Of a stretch of DNA of 64,000 nucleotides, positions 54,343 through 64,000 are shown piece by piece. Made by a program: the position numbers and the translations under genes. A model generated the notes under the pieces. That model worked only from the letters and a program-made list of their open reading frames with translations, searched no databases and had not been told where the DNA came from. Source of the DNA: Sacculina carcini (Eukaryota > Arthropoda > Thecostraca > Sacculinidae); the NCBI GenBank assembly GCA_916048095.2, contig OU696581.1, positions 6,801,766 through 6,865,765 of the forward strand, given 5' to 3'. Numbering within the stretch: the stretch's first letter is position 1; each line of letters begins with the position of its first letter.

Positions 54343-54745
54343 TGTGAGAGATTGTGTGCGCTGTTATACTCCGCAAATGCTTTTCAGTTGTGGTTGAGTC
54401 ATATATGTGTCTAAATACGGTGTATGCATGTATGTATGTGTGCACGTGTGTGTGTGCACGTATGTGTATGTGTGCATGCATGCATGTGTACGTGTGAATG
54501 CACTGTGTATTGCTTGCAGAATTGTCATTTGATACGTGTATGTGTGATCTGTATGGCTGTATCCGAGTGAATGATGCGTTGTGAGAGAGGAGAGGGCAGT
54601 TGGTGTTGAGTGAGCGGAGAGTGACGTGTGTGTGTGTGTGTCTAGTGTGCAGGTGTGGTGGCTTTGTTGCAGAGTACGACGTTGTAGCTTCTCTTGTGCT
54701 TTATAATCTTGTTCACTGCTTGTTTGCTTGTGTTAATAAATCACA
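54343..54745 (+). repeat. 5' LTR of gypsy C
   Basis: Starts TGTGAGAGATTG, ends AATAAATCACA. AATAAA at 54735-54740 is a possible poly(A) signal, and CTTTATAATC at about 54699 a possible TATA-like box. It contains alternating GT/CA-rich runs. Confidence 0.95.
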
Positions 54746-54757
54746 AGCTATTTCGGC
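54746..54757 (+). promoter_or_regulatory. Primer-binding site matching tRNA-Phe 5' end
   Basis: AGCTATTTCGGC directly after the LTR. It is the exact reverse complement of GCCGAAATAGCT, nucleotides 1-12 of the standard eukaryotic tRNA-Phe. This implies a cut tRNA or 5' tRNA fragment as primer. The usual TGG site is absent. The related element has a one-base variant at 6117. Confidence 0.6.
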
Positions 54758-54764
54758 TTCTACC

Positions 54765-55505
54765 ATGGATTCTGTAAAGCTTACCGATGTCGTCTCAAAG
54801 TTTGATGGTTCTGGAGACCTGGAAACCTGGCTGGAGAAGTTGAAATTCGGCTCAAAGATCAAGGGAATCGAAGATTTCGGTGTGGTATTGCCCTTGTTTC
54901 TGGAAGGTCCAGCTTACAGAGTCTACCAACAATTGCCAGATGTCGACAAGAACAGCTATGATAGCGTTGTGTCTGCACTGCGAAAGACATTCGGAATGAC
55001 GGCGTGCTCAGCTTATGCCAAGTTCACCGGCCGCTGCTTGCGTGAGCATGAGACGCTGGACGACTTCTTGTCAGATCTGCGGCAATTGGCGAAATGTGTC
55101 TCCACTAATGTCAATGACGCGTGGGTTGCTTGCCAATTTCTGAATGGATTGCCGCAAGCTCTTCAAGATTCGGTAAGAGCGTTGCATGGGGCGGAGTTGA
55201 ATATTGTGAACGTCCTCAACTGCGCAAAACAAGTGCAAGCTGGACTGTTATCCAGGGAGCATGTGCATGGTTTTGCTGCGTCTCCAAAGTGTTTTAACTG
55301 CGGAATCACCGGACATTTGTCGAGACATTGCAGAAAGCCAAGTGTCGAGACGCGTCGCTGTTTTTTGTGCAATCGGACCGGTCACATTGCGCGCAACTGT
55401 ATGATGCAAAATGCATCGAGGACGGAAAGACAGGATAATTCGGGAAACGAGAAGCGGGGAGCGGTTACATCCACAGTGCCGTCCACCACTCCCCGCGATC
55501 TGTAG
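54765..55505 (+). CDS. gag: Gypsy C Gag
   Basis: 246 residues. The ATG at 54765 sits in a good context (TACCATGG) only 20 nt after the LTR. The capsid-like N-terminal two-thirds has DGSGDLETWLEKLKFGSKIK and LREHETLDDFLSDLRQL, the latter like a gag major homology region. Two CCHC knuckles are near the end: CFNCGITGHLSRHC and CFLCNRTGHIARNC. It assembles particles and binds the element RNA. A GGGAAAC slippery heptamer at 55442-55448 falls in frame with the codons GGA AAC, 57 nt before the stop. Confidence 0.93.
   Translation: MDSVKLTDVVSKFDGSGDLETWLEKLKFGSKIKGIEDFGVVLPLFLEGPAYRVYQQLPDVDKNSYDSVVSALRKTFGMTACSAYAKFTGRCLREHETLDDFLSDLRQLAKCVSTNVNDAWVACQFLNGLPQALQDSVRALHGAELNIVNVLNCAKQVQAGLLSREHVHGFAASPKCFNCGITGHLSRHCRKPSVETRRCFLCNRTGHIARNCMMQNASRTERQDNSGNEKRGAVTSTVPSTTPRDL
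55442..55496 (+). promoter_or_regulatory. Predicted -1 ribosomal frameshift signal
   Basis: Heptamer G GGA AAC (55442-55448) in the gag frame, a 5-nt spacer, then GCGGGGAG (55454-55461) that pairs perfectly with CTCCCCGC (55489-55496). A shift of -1 moves reading into the pol frame, which is open from this point to 58384. This matches the X XXY YYZ rule and normal spacing for -1 frameshifting. Confidence 0.85.
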
Positions 55506-58384
55506 TCAACATCCAGTTGGACGGTACGCCAGTGTGTGCGTTAGTAGATACTGGTAGCACGCACTCGATTGTAACGAGAAGAATTGCCAACAGAATGCAA
55601 AGGTGTGTGACGATGAGTCGTTTGCCACTAAAAATTATGAATGGCACCACTCTTACGTTGAAGAATCGCGTTTGTTGGAATGACATTAGAGTTCATGAAG
55701 ACTGTTATCTTACACGATTTAATACATGGGTATGCGAAAATAATTACCTACCGTATGACGTGGATATGATCTGTGGAATGGACATGATTACTGCATTTGG
55801 TGGTATTTCTGTATCGAGTACTGGTGAAATTTCCTTTTTGAGAAAGGTGGATACTGGCTGCGCCGCGGCTACTGTTGAGAATGACATCACCGAGAGAGAC
55901 TTCACGGCAAGATTCGACAATTCAAAGTGGATTGTCAAATGGGAGTGGCTCAATGTCCCCCCGTCTGCACCAACGTTTAAGGCAAACTATCATGTGAAAG
56001 AGTGCAATCGTGATGAATTCGAGAAAGAAGTGTGCACATGGATAGAGGAGGGTGTTCTAGTGGAGTATGATAGAGTACAACACGGCGAGATTGAGAGCGT
56101 GATTCCACTTATGGCTGTCCGACAAGAGAAGAAGAACAAAGTACGACCTGTCCTTGACTACCGATGGTTAAACCGCTACATCAAAAGCGCTCCCGGAAAC
56201 GACACAGCAATATGCGACGAGAAGCTGCGTGATTGGCGTAGACTTGGAACATCTGTGAAATTGTTGGATTTGCGGAAAGCATATTTGCAGATTCATATTG
56301 ACCAATCTTTGTGGCGCTATCAGGTTGTGAAATTCAACGGTAAAAAATATGTGATGACTCGCCTCGGATTCGGTGTCAACATTGGTCCCAAGGTGATGAC
56401 GAAAATCTTACAGTATATACTGGAACAAAATGATCGTGTGCATCGCTCAGTCGATCACTATGTTGATGATATTATTGTCAAATCCAGTGAGATTGATGTT
56501 GCTGATGTGAAAGCGCATCTCAATCGATATGGATTAACCACAAAAGACCCTGAAGAACTGAATGGCGGGCGTGTGCTAGGCTTGCGTGTGAAGAATCATG
56601 GAAATCAATTGTGCTGGACGAGAGATGGTAATTTACCTAGGATGCCTGAGGTTGTGACGAAGCGTGAAGTGTACTCGCTATGCGGTCAATGGCTGGGTCA
56701 TTTTCCTTGTGCCGGGTGGTTACGACCCGTTTGCAGCTGGCTGAGGCGCGAGTGCAGTATAGAGGAGAACGCCGGAGAGTGGGATGATACCGTAGCGCCC
56801 AACGTAAAAGAAATGGTCGAGGCTATAACCAACAAGTTGAACGCGAAGGATCCGGTTGCGGGAGTATGGTGTGTGAATGGAGAGCATGCAGAAGTATGGA
56901 CGGACGCCAGCAACATCGCCTTGGGTGTCGTATTGAAAGTTGGAGATCACGTTGTTGAAGACGGTGCTTGGCTGAGAAAAAAGAATGATCACACACATGT
57001 GAATGTCGCTGAACTTGATGCCGCGATAAAAGGTATCAATTTGTCGATCAAGTGGAAGATGAAGAGTGTGGAGATAATTACAGACTCTACAACTGTGAAA
57101 GGTTGGCTGAATAGCATCGCTGAACAGACGCATCGTCCCCGCACTCACGGCATGTCGGAGATGCTCGTGCGACGCCGGCTAGAAGTTTTGGCTGAGCTGA
57201 TTGACACCTATAAACTTCAAGTGAAAGTACGGCTAGTGGCATCTCAAGAAAATATTGCCGACGAGTTAACTCGAGTTCCTCGGGATATTTTGAAATATTC
57301 CAGGACGTCTGGTCTGTGCTGCGCGGGATCATTCGAGGATGTGGTGAATTTGCATGAGAATACCGGTCATCTCGGTGTTGACAGAACTCGCGAGTTGTTG
57401 GTGGAAAATGGGAAGTCAGTTCCGAGAGCAGTTGTTAACAGAGCCATTAGTCAATGTGAGAATTGTGCTAGAATTGACCCTGCCCCTAGAGAAAAGTGGA
57501 AGCTAGGTCATCTGTCAACCGACAAGGTGTGGTTGCGAATTTCAATGGACATAACATACGTCAGCGGCCATCCGTATCTAACATTGATTGACTGCGCATC
57601 CAGATTCACCATTTGGAGAAAGCTTTTTAGTGAAACAGCTCGCGCCATTTTCGATACTCTAGAAAACGTGTTTTCTGAGTTTGGACCACCACACACCCTA
57701 TTGTTCGACAATAGTCCAACCTTTATGAGCGCGACTATCAATCAGTTGCTGCTGTTCTGGAACGTTACCTCGCAACAATGCTGCGCGTATCGCCATCAGG
57801 GTAATGGGATAGTTGAACGAGTGCACCGAACTATAAAGCGGATGGTGGAACGGTCTTCTCGTTCGGTATCAGAGATGGTGTTTTGGTACAATTCCACCAC
57901 CAGCAGTGCTACCGGAGAGAAGCCATTTGTCAGTGTTTTTGGTTCGGTGCCCAGTATGCCAGGTGTTGGAAATGGAAGGCGACTTGAAAACACACAGATG
58001 AAGCAAGATTGGACAAAGAATGAATGTCGGCAAGAAAATGAAAATCCGTTTTCTGCAGGTGATGCCGTGTTCTTGAAACCGAGAAACCCGTCATGCACGG
58101 CTCGCTGGACTGGTCCACACAGAATCTCGCGCGTACCCAACAGTTGGTCGGTGGATTTGGGTGATGGTATATCTAGACACGTTAGTCACGTAAGAAGAGT
58201 GAGTGATGATTCACATACTACAGAGGACAGTCCTGCAGCTGAGCAAGAGTCTAGTCAGAGCGCGGAAGAAAGCAATGTGGGAGATGAAGCAATCGCGCTC
58301 AGGCCGAATGTCAACAGTCGGGTGTGGTATAACAGATTACGCGATCGGTCTGATCTGCAAGCGCCTCTGCGTTACCGGAACTGA
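55448..58384 (+). CDS. pol: Gypsy C Pol: protease, RT, RNase H, integrase
   Basis: Frame open from the slippery site to 58384, with no ATG before the protease. Numbering here is from the TTG at 55517. Protease: LVDTGSTHS (Asp at 11). RT: VRPVLDYRWLN, LLDLRKAYLQIHID, MTRLGFGVNIGP, and YVDD at about 315. RNase H: VWTDASNIALG, AELDAAIKG, IITDSTTV. Integrase: a zinc domain H-x4-H...C-x2-C (HENTGHL, CENC) and a D,D35E core with Asp at about 678 and 731 and Glu at about 767, then a WTGPHRI region near the C-terminus. All catalytic residues are present. It ends 10 nt before the 3' LTR. Lineage within Ty3/gypsy uncertain. Confidence 0.93.
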   Translation, partial: REAGSGYIHSAVHHSPRSVVNIQLDGTPVCALVDTGSTHSIVTRRIANRMQRCVTMSRLPLKIMNGTTLTLKNRVCWNDIRVHEDCYLTRFNTWVCENNYLPYDVDMICGMDMITAFGGISVSSTGEISFLRKVDTGCAAATVENDITERDFTARFDNSKWIVKWEWLNVPPSAPTFKANYHVKECNRDEFEKEVCTWIEEGVLVEYDRVQHGEIESVIPLMAVRQEKKNKVRPVLDYRWLNRYIKSAPGNDTAICDEKLRDWRRLGTSVKLLDLRKAYLQIHIDQSLWRYQVVKFNGKKYVMTRLGFGVNIGPKVMTKILQYILEQNDRVHRSVDHYVDDIIVKSSEIDVADVKAHLNRYGLTTKDPEELNGGRVLGLRVKNHGNQLCWTRDGNLPRMPEVVTKREVYSLCGQWLGHFPCAGWLRPVCSWLRRECSIEENAGEWDDTVAPNVKEMVEAITNKLNAKDPVAGVWCVNGEHAEVWTDASNIALGVVLKVGDHVVEDGAWLRKKNDHTHVNVAELDAAIKGINLSIKWKMKSVEIITDSTTVKGWLNSIAEQTHRPRTHGMSEMLVRRRLEVLAELIDTYKLQVKVRLVASQENIADELTRVPRDILKYSRTSGLCCAGSFEDVVNLHENTGHLGVDRTRELLVENGKSVPRAVVNRAISQCENCARIDPAPREKWKLGHLSTDKVWLRISMDITYVSGHPYLTLIDCASRFTIWRKLFSETARAIFDTLENVFSEFGPPHTLLFDNSPTFMSATINQLLLFWNVTSQQCCAYRHQGNGIVERVHRTIKRMVERSSRSVSEMVFWYNSTTSSATGEKPFVSVFGSVPSMPGVGNGRRLENTQMKQDWTKNECRQENENPFSAGDAVFLKPRNPSCTARWTGPHRISRVPNSWSVDLGDGISRHVSHVRRVSDDSHTTEDSPAAEQESSQSAEESNVGDEAIALRPNVNSRVWYNRLRDRSDLQAPLRYRN

Positions 58385-58394
58385 CTTGGGGCGG

Positions 58395-58797
58395 TGTGAG
58401 AGATTGTGTGCGCTGTTATACTCCGCAAATGCTTTTCAGTTGTGGTTGAGTCATATATGTGTCTAAATACGGTGTATGCATGTATGTATGTGTGCACGTG
58501 TGTGTGTGCACGTATGTGTATGTGTGCATGCATGCATGTGTACGTGTGAATGCACTGTGTATTGCTTGCAGAATTGTCATTTGATACGTGTATGTGTGAT
58601 CTGTATGGCTGTATCCGAGTGAATGATGCGTTGTGAGAGAGGAGAGGGCAGTTGGTGTTGAGTGAGCGGAGAGTGACGTGTGTGTGTGTGTGTCTAGTGT
58701 GCAGGTGTGGTGGCTTTGTTGCAGAGTACGACGTTGTAGCTTCTCTTGTGCTTTATAATCTTGTTCACTGCTTGTTTGCTTGTGTTAATAAATCACA
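58395..58797 (+). repeat. 3' LTR of gypsy C
   Basis: Identical by eye to the 5' LTR over 403 bp. The purine stretch TTGGGGCGG (58386-58394) before it is a short polypurine tract. Followed by GCTAT, the right target duplication. Confidence 0.95.
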
Positions 58798-58802
58798 GCT
58801 AT

Positions 58803-60019
58803 CAAAGATAGAATCATCAGTGAGTTGACAAGATGATTTTCTCCAGCCACCTGTAGTATTTTGGTAGGAGCGACTGTTTTGTATCCGAAGCACAGTACAT
58901 TGCTCGATAAAGCGGATTGACGGGAATGACAACCAATTATGGTGTAACAGAGGAATATGTTGATGTGGTCACTCACCAGTTAAAACATAGCCAGAAAAAA
59001 CCAGGGTCAGAATGTTTCAACACCATTGGAACTGGCAGTTGGAGCCATACAAGACGTTTTCATTGACATTTGCAAACTTGTTTGTATTGCACTTACTCTA
59101 CCCGTCACATCAGCGTCCTGCGAAAGGAGTTTTCATGCTTGAAGCTCTTGACAACGTATCTAAGAAACAGAAGTGGGCAAAACCGCCCAGCAAAATCGCT
59201 GTATTATGCATGCATTCTATGAGAGCGAAACAACTGGACGTTGATTGTATTATCAACGCATTCGCTGTCAATCATCAAAACAGGCGCATTGTTCTGAAGA
59301 AACACGATTTTGTGTTATCGACACATTTCATATTACTGAATTTAAAATTATTGGTGATCTACTCAAAATGTTTGCTATTATATTGTTGATTGTGGTATAT
59401 GAGTGTGAGCGTGTGTGTGAGTGTGTATGTGTGTGCGTGTATGTGTGTATGTGTGTGCGTGTATGTGTGTGTGTGCATTGGTGTCTATTTGAGCGGCAAT
59501 GTTCAATGAATGCGTGCACTTTGGTGTGTGCGTGTGCTCATGACTGAAGACGAGTGAATATCTGTGTGCATGTATGTATGTGTGTGTACATTTGTGTATG
59601 TATGTACGTATGTATGCGTGTATTTGTGGGTGTGTGTGTGTAAGCACAGTGTGAATGTGTGGACATGTGGAATGCGAGATTGCTGGTGGAGCGGACGTAT
59701 ATAGTGCTGCAGTGTTAATTGGTGTGCTAATATATAGATTGTTTCTGTTGTTCTTACAGTAATTAACTAGTTGTTACTGTAATAAGGTTCGCATGTCTGT
59801 CAATGTGTCATTATATGTTCTATACTATCCTATTCACCTCGTTTCGTTCAATATATAATGCCCTTCAATTATAGTCAAGTTCGAGGACTGAATCATTGTG
59901 CCCCAGTCTCTTATTATAATAGTATGTAGTCAGCATTCGAGTGTAGCTTTTCATGTTTCGCTGAACCCGCACAACTTTTCCTTAGCCTCCTGTGAGCCCC
60001 CCATTGGAAAAATCCTGGC
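58803..60019. other. Intergenic with GT-rich block
   Basis: A 125-codon frame (59012-59389) of unknown identity shows no motif. It may be an old element relic, and confidence in it as a gene is low. Alternating GT/TATG-rich sequence at 59395-59640. CCATTGGAAAAATCCTGGCG near 60003 ends in CCGCCACTATG, similar to a hAT-type terminus, but no second end was found. Confidence 0.4.
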
Positions 60020-61130
60020 GCCGCCACTATGATGACACTACAACCAAAGCCTCATGTGATGTATCGTGTACATTCGGTTTGAATAAAGTGAACACATGCT
60101 CACAAACACAATGCACCCATGGAGCCGACCTTTGACGCCAGCATGTGACAACGCACGCGGAAACCAGGTGGTCAGCGACCGTGAATTGGTGGCGGAAGAA
60201 CCTCCGACCGTCAACATCCGCCGACGTTGTCGCACTGCCATCGTTTTTGTCGTCAGCAATTACCCGCAAACATGTTGTGCGCATGCGTTACGGCCGTGTA
60301 AGACTGGCGTCTTGGCTCGACGACGAGAAATGCCAAGAAGCATTGACACAAAACAACAACGCTCACGATAACGACACCTGCCCAAATTGCAATTCAGCAC
60401 CAGACACTATCACGCTCATCATGAAACACTGCGCTTCACACTCTCAACCAGGGCCGGATTTAGGGGGGGGGGGGGCAAAAATGGCACCTGTCCAGAGGCC
60501 GCCACATTTTAGGGGGTCTCAAAAAAGACCCATGCTTGAATAATTTCAGTGAATATATAAGGAATAAAAGTGTTTTGAGTCAGGAATAAAACAAAAGTAT
60601 GATATTTATGATTCATCTTTCTTCATCTCGCAATAGTTGTTTCTATTCTACGAAGAAACTTTGGTTTTGATTTTAAGATTGGCGGCACTGAGTATGGGTC
60701 ATGCTTCGTAATAACCTTGGAAAAATGGTCTGTGTGTACAGTCAGTTGTGAAAAGTCCTGATGAGTGAAGATAAAGTAACATATTTAGATTTTTGGTAAT
60801 ATAACATGCTATTTATTTGACATTTTTTTTCATAATCTTTTCATGCTCGAGTGTACATAGTCAGGAGAGGTCATTTTGCAAACGTGATTAAGATGACCAA
60901 AATTCATTACTGGTAGGACCGGTGGAGCTTACAGCGCCCCCGGTGAGGCTTGCTTAGCTCGCCACCCACCTCAAGCAGGGTAAGCCTCCACACATAGATT
61001 GCCCAGGGGCCTCCACATACCTAAATCTGGCACTGCTCTCCACTCACCGTCATCACAACCTCGAATCCACCACAATAACCCGATCAGTGCCGTGGCGTTT
61101 CTCAGGAGCTCGGGGTTGGTCGGCCAGACA
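60020..61130 (+). pseudogene. LINE ORF2 C-terminal fragment, split by a MITE
   Basis: The plus-strand frame from about 60145 encodes WRKNLRPSTSADVVALPSFL, RMRYGRVRLASWL and a zinc tail CPNCNSAPDTITLIMKHC. This is typical of the C-terminus of R1/I-type ORF2. It stops at the MITE (60449), and after the MITE the same kind of sequence resumes (AVAFLRSSGLVGQTT) to about 61130. Pseudogene. Confidence 0.65.
60449..61035. mobile_element. hAT-type MITE, 587 bp
   Basis: Starts CAGGGCCGGATTTAGG and ends CCTAAATCTGGCACTG, imperfect inverted ends. Flanked by CTCTCAAC and CTCTCCAC, which agree at seven of eight positions. Lacks coding sequence. Confidence 0.8.
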
Positions 61131-61224
61131 ACATGAGAAACGTCGTCAACAACAAGAAAGTGGCACAATACTCTTGCATTGTTGATGCTTCCACCTGTAG
61201 GTGTTTAAACCGGTTTTTCTGCAG

Positions 61225-61310
61225 TGAGGAGGGTGGCTGGACACCCAGCAGGAATAAAAAACAAACCCTTTCAAAGACGGATGAGCTGATTGTTAAAAAC
61301 CCGGCTGCTA
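61225..61310 (+). mobile_element. I-like LINE 5' UTR fragment
   Basis: GAGGAGGGTGGCTGGACACC followed by AGCAGGAATAAAAAACAAAC and GACGGATGAGCTGATT matches, with changes, the leader of LINE C (about 21700-21800, minus strand). A short remnant in the opposite genomic orientation. Confidence 0.65.
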
Positions 61311-62561
61311 ACATGCAAAAAACGTGTTTCATTGTTCATGTCTATATTTGGCTTGACACCTTCTGTCCGTTCAAATAATTCTTTTCGCGCATATTCATAT
61401 ATCTGTACGCCATAGCAAATATACGTTGATCTGTCTTTCGTGGACATTGCTTCGCGCCAACACACTAACAATTTGGACTACACTTTAAATATATATTTAC
61501 ATCATTTCCTCTGTTTGGTGGACATGAGCTCCTCCGCAAAACTGTACCACCCTGATCCACCCGCGCGCGTATGTAGAGGTTGACTTCTAGAGCTCGTGAA
61601 AGACCAAATGCCAAATAATCGACCACCATTGAATTGCTGAACGAAATTTGGCATTATCCTAATGCATGTGCCCACATCGGAATAGCCAATCAGGTCACCA
61701 GAGCTCGTACATTTATCAACACTTTGTTCTACGACGCCGCAACTGAGCTGAACAAAGAAAATATCTAGTCGACCGCGTGTGCCATTGCTCCTGTGGCTGT
61801 ATGATTAATTCAGTTTGTCCTTCGTGCAGTGATGAACGAGTCGTGTGCGCTACAATAGTCGACTGTTGAGGAAAATGCGCCATTATCGTCTGAATGGCGT
61901 GTCAAGGCACGCAGACACCCCAGGCTGATATCGATGAGAGTCAAACTGTGTATGGCGGGCGCGCTATCTCGCGCACATGGATCCCAAGATATAATCGAGT
62001 AATAACATCATACACACGCTGTCAACATTGAATGTGGTCGCACTTATGCCCTGGTCGCTCTCAAGCGCGTTCATGTTCGTCATCCATCAGTCAACAATAA
62101 TGAACGCTGGCAGTAATTGGAGGCGTATTGAGCCGGGGAACTGATACCACCCACAATCACTGACAGACCGCCTCTGTGCTGCCACCACGGCAAGGTCAAT
62201 GTGGTCACCTGACCTGACATGGTGAGGAGACTCAAACTGCATCAATGAATTTATCGCTTACCCTCCAAAACTGTTGTTATCATGTTATTATTATTAGTAT
62301 TATTAATTATAGTCACATACATGCATGCATGGGAAAAACTTTGCGTGTTCCCATGTACGAGAAGCGCCCAAAAGATATAGAAAGAACGAGAATTCGAAAA
62401 GTAAAGGTTTTAGTCAAGCAAATGAAAGCTTATGGAGAAAGAATCATGGGAAATAAACAATGAATGAAATAAATTTATAAAACCAAAAACTAAATAAAAG
62501 TGTATATATGCCAATACATAACGCATCATGCAATAAATCGTTGCAAGCACCGAGCCAACAC
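61311..62561. other. Intergenic, nothing recognised
   Basis: No coding signal. A short 72-codon frame at 62245-62463 is Lys/Arg-rich without motif. Confidence 0.35.
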
Positions 62562-63114
62562 TGACACAATACTGACTGTATTAGTATCACTGATACAATA
62601 CTGACTGTATTAGTATCACTGACACAATACTGACTGTATTAGTATCACTGACACAATACTGACTGTATTAGTATCACTGACACAATACTCACTGTATTAG
62701 TATCACTGACACAATACTGACTGTATTAGTATCACTGACACAATACTGACTGTATTAGTATCACTGACACAACACTGACTGTATTAGTATCACTGACACA
62801 ATACTCACTGTATTAGTATCACTGACACAATACTGACTGTATTAGTATCACTGACACAATAATGACTGTATTAGTATCACTGACACAATACTGACTGTAT
62901 TAGTATCACTGACACAATACTGACTGTATTAGTATCACTGACACAATACTGACTGTATTAGTATCACTGACACAATACTGACTGTATTAGTCTCACTGAC
63001 ACAATACTGACTGTATTAGTATCACTGACACAATAATGACTGTATTAGTATCACTGACACAATAATGACTGTATTAGTATCACTGACACAATACTGACTG
63101 TATTAGTATCACTG
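62562..63114. repeat. 29-bp minisatellite, 19 copies
   Basis: Units of CTGTATTAGTATCACTGACA plus CAATACTGA, 29 bp, spaced exactly 29 bp over 18 intervals (first CTGTATT at 62576, last at 63098). Variants are few (ACTC for ACTG, AATAATG). No long open frame. Confidence 0.95.
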
Positions 63115-63227
63115 CTCATTGACTGCGCGATAAATCCACCCATTATCCGCATGTGATAACGAACACATTGTCAAACACACACCAACAAACATGTATAAGT
63201 AGGTAGGTATAAATGTAGTGTACGTGT

Positions 63228-63256
63228 AAGTGTGTGTGTGTGTGTGTGTGTGTGTA
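63228..63256 (+). repeat. (GT)n microsatellite
   Basis: Short (GT)n run in a GT-rich stretch. Confidence 0.9.
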
Positions 63257-63384
63257 AACCTACACGCAATTTTTGTATGTATAATTCAGGCAAAACATCA
63301 GCCGGTGTGTCAAAAAAACGCCCACAAACATATACTAAATTACCCACTAAAACACACATACACATACACACATACACGTTTATA

Positions 63385-63738
63385 TACCGTAAAACCTATA
63401 TTTGAACGACACCTTGAGGAAACAAGTGAAATATAGAACAGCACCTCAAATAAAAAGTCTATGACGAATTATTCTCTTTTGCCAATAGCTATGACTATTA
63501 TGACTAAATTACTATTATTAGTGAATTTATGATTACTCACCAGAAATCATACTATAGTTGTGTCTTTTTGTTAAATAATTATGTATCCTGTTTCATTTTA
63601 CATCCAAAATTTACCGTATCTTCTCAAAATTCTGATCAGCTAGCCGAAAAATATAGCGGCACAATCTAATTGAACGGCACTACGGGGAAATGTTTGAAAG
63701 ATAGAACGGCATGTCGCTCAAATAGAAGTTTTACAGTA
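63385..63738. mobile_element. Possible TA-flanked MITE, 354 bp
   Basis: Left end TACCGTAAAACCTATATTTGA; right end, on the opposite strand, TACTGTAAAACTTCTATTTGA: an inverted pair with few mismatches and TA at both outer ends. A second pair of related words (AGAACAGCACCTCAAATA, AGAACGGCATGTCGCTCAAA) lies inside. No coding sequence. Confidence 0.6.
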
Positions 63739-64000
63739 TTACAGCACGTATCAGCAGAAATAGATTACTGAATTAGCGAAAAGTCACTTCATAAAGACGG
63801 TGGCAAATATTGAACGCAGATTTGTGGCAAATTTTTCGCGAGTCTAGTATTGCCCGTACAGCAATGCAAATAAAACTCAGAAGAATGCTAGGCCAGTAAA
63901 GTGCGAGATGTAAGTCGCATGCTCAAATAACACCACAGTATCATCACAACACACCAAGTTCCTCCCCACGTGACAAATATATTCCAGTTCGAATTTCATC
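63739..64000. other. Window end, nothing recognised
   Basis: No coding signal seen. Confidence 0.3.

Larger units (their letters stand above)
54343..58797 (+). mobile_element. Intact Ty3/gypsy-like element C
   Basis: 4455 bp with two LTRs of 403 bp that look identical base by base (54343-54745 and 58395-58797), TG...CA ends, and a perfect 5-bp duplication GCTAT (54338-54342 and 58798-58802). Gag (54765-55505) and pol (55448-58384) are uninterrupted and overlap in the -1 frame. There is no env. Domain order is protease, RT, RNase H, integrase. Identical LTRs mean a very recent insertion. The pol lineage is shared with the decayed element at 6047-11011. Confidence 0.95.

Noticed and set aside
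59012-59389. 125-codon ORF as a gene
   Set aside because: No homology recognised, runs into AT-rich sequence, no splice or promoter support.
60020-60284. Minus-strand ORFs with Cys/Val content
   Set aside because: Opposite-strand shadow of the LINE C-terminal fragment; no motif.
1-64000. CRISPR array or prokaryotic operon
   Set aside because: The 29-bp and 19-bp arrays have no spacers. Introns, LINEs and hAT elements show a eukaryotic genome.

Overview
The window is animal nuclear DNA, most likely from an arthropod. That guess rests on weak evidence: CR1-, I- and Ty3/gypsy-type retrotransposons, a ZBED5-type hAT transposon, (GT)n microsatellites, a reprolysin-like metalloprotease relic of the sort common in chelicerates, and a captured RNA-virus nucleoprotein-like sequence. 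There is no bacterial gene organisation. Most of the 64 kb is transposable elements, several nested inside one another, with very few host genes.

Layout. 1-3092: a CR1/Jockey-like LINE interrupted by a truncated I-like LINE. 3093-6046: a decayed CR1-like LINE on the minus strand. 6047-11011: a decayed Ty3/gypsy-like element whose gag/protease region is replaced by virus nucleoprotein-like sequence. 11523-11817: a candidate exon with a FAR1/ZSWIM-like zinc-binding domain. 12295-23970: a second Ty3/gypsy element (B) split in its integrase by a nearly intact I-like LINE (C). 24262-26760: a 19-bp minisatellite and a decayed I-like LINE. 26763-32476: an I-like LINE (B) with both ORFs intact. 32944-36924: a four-exon host gene for a SNAP29-type SNARE. 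38158-39171: the last exon of an unrecognised host gene. 42015-43430: a broken metalloprotease-like gene. 44609-52929: a hAT transposon carrying a CR1-type LINE inside its transposase gene and a tRNA-derived SINE. 54343-58797: a complete, apparently very young Ty3/gypsy-like element (C). 60020-61140: a LINE 3' fragment split by a hAT MITE. 62562-63114: a 29-bp minisatellite. Small MITEs lie throughout.

The most informative signals concern how the elements express and prime themselves. The CR1 inside the hAT has its two ORFs in one frame, separated only by UGA followed by CUA, which suggests stop-codon readthrough. The young gypsy element has a GGGAAAC slippery site, a 5-nt spacer and a perfect 8-bp GC stem, which suggests -1 frameshifting. 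Its primer-binding site matches the complement of the first 12 nt of tRNA-Phe rather than a tRNA 3' end, and the older related element keeps a near copy of it. In the SNAP29 gene all three coding introns end in (GT)n runs against the acceptor AG. All family assignments are by eye, without database searches.
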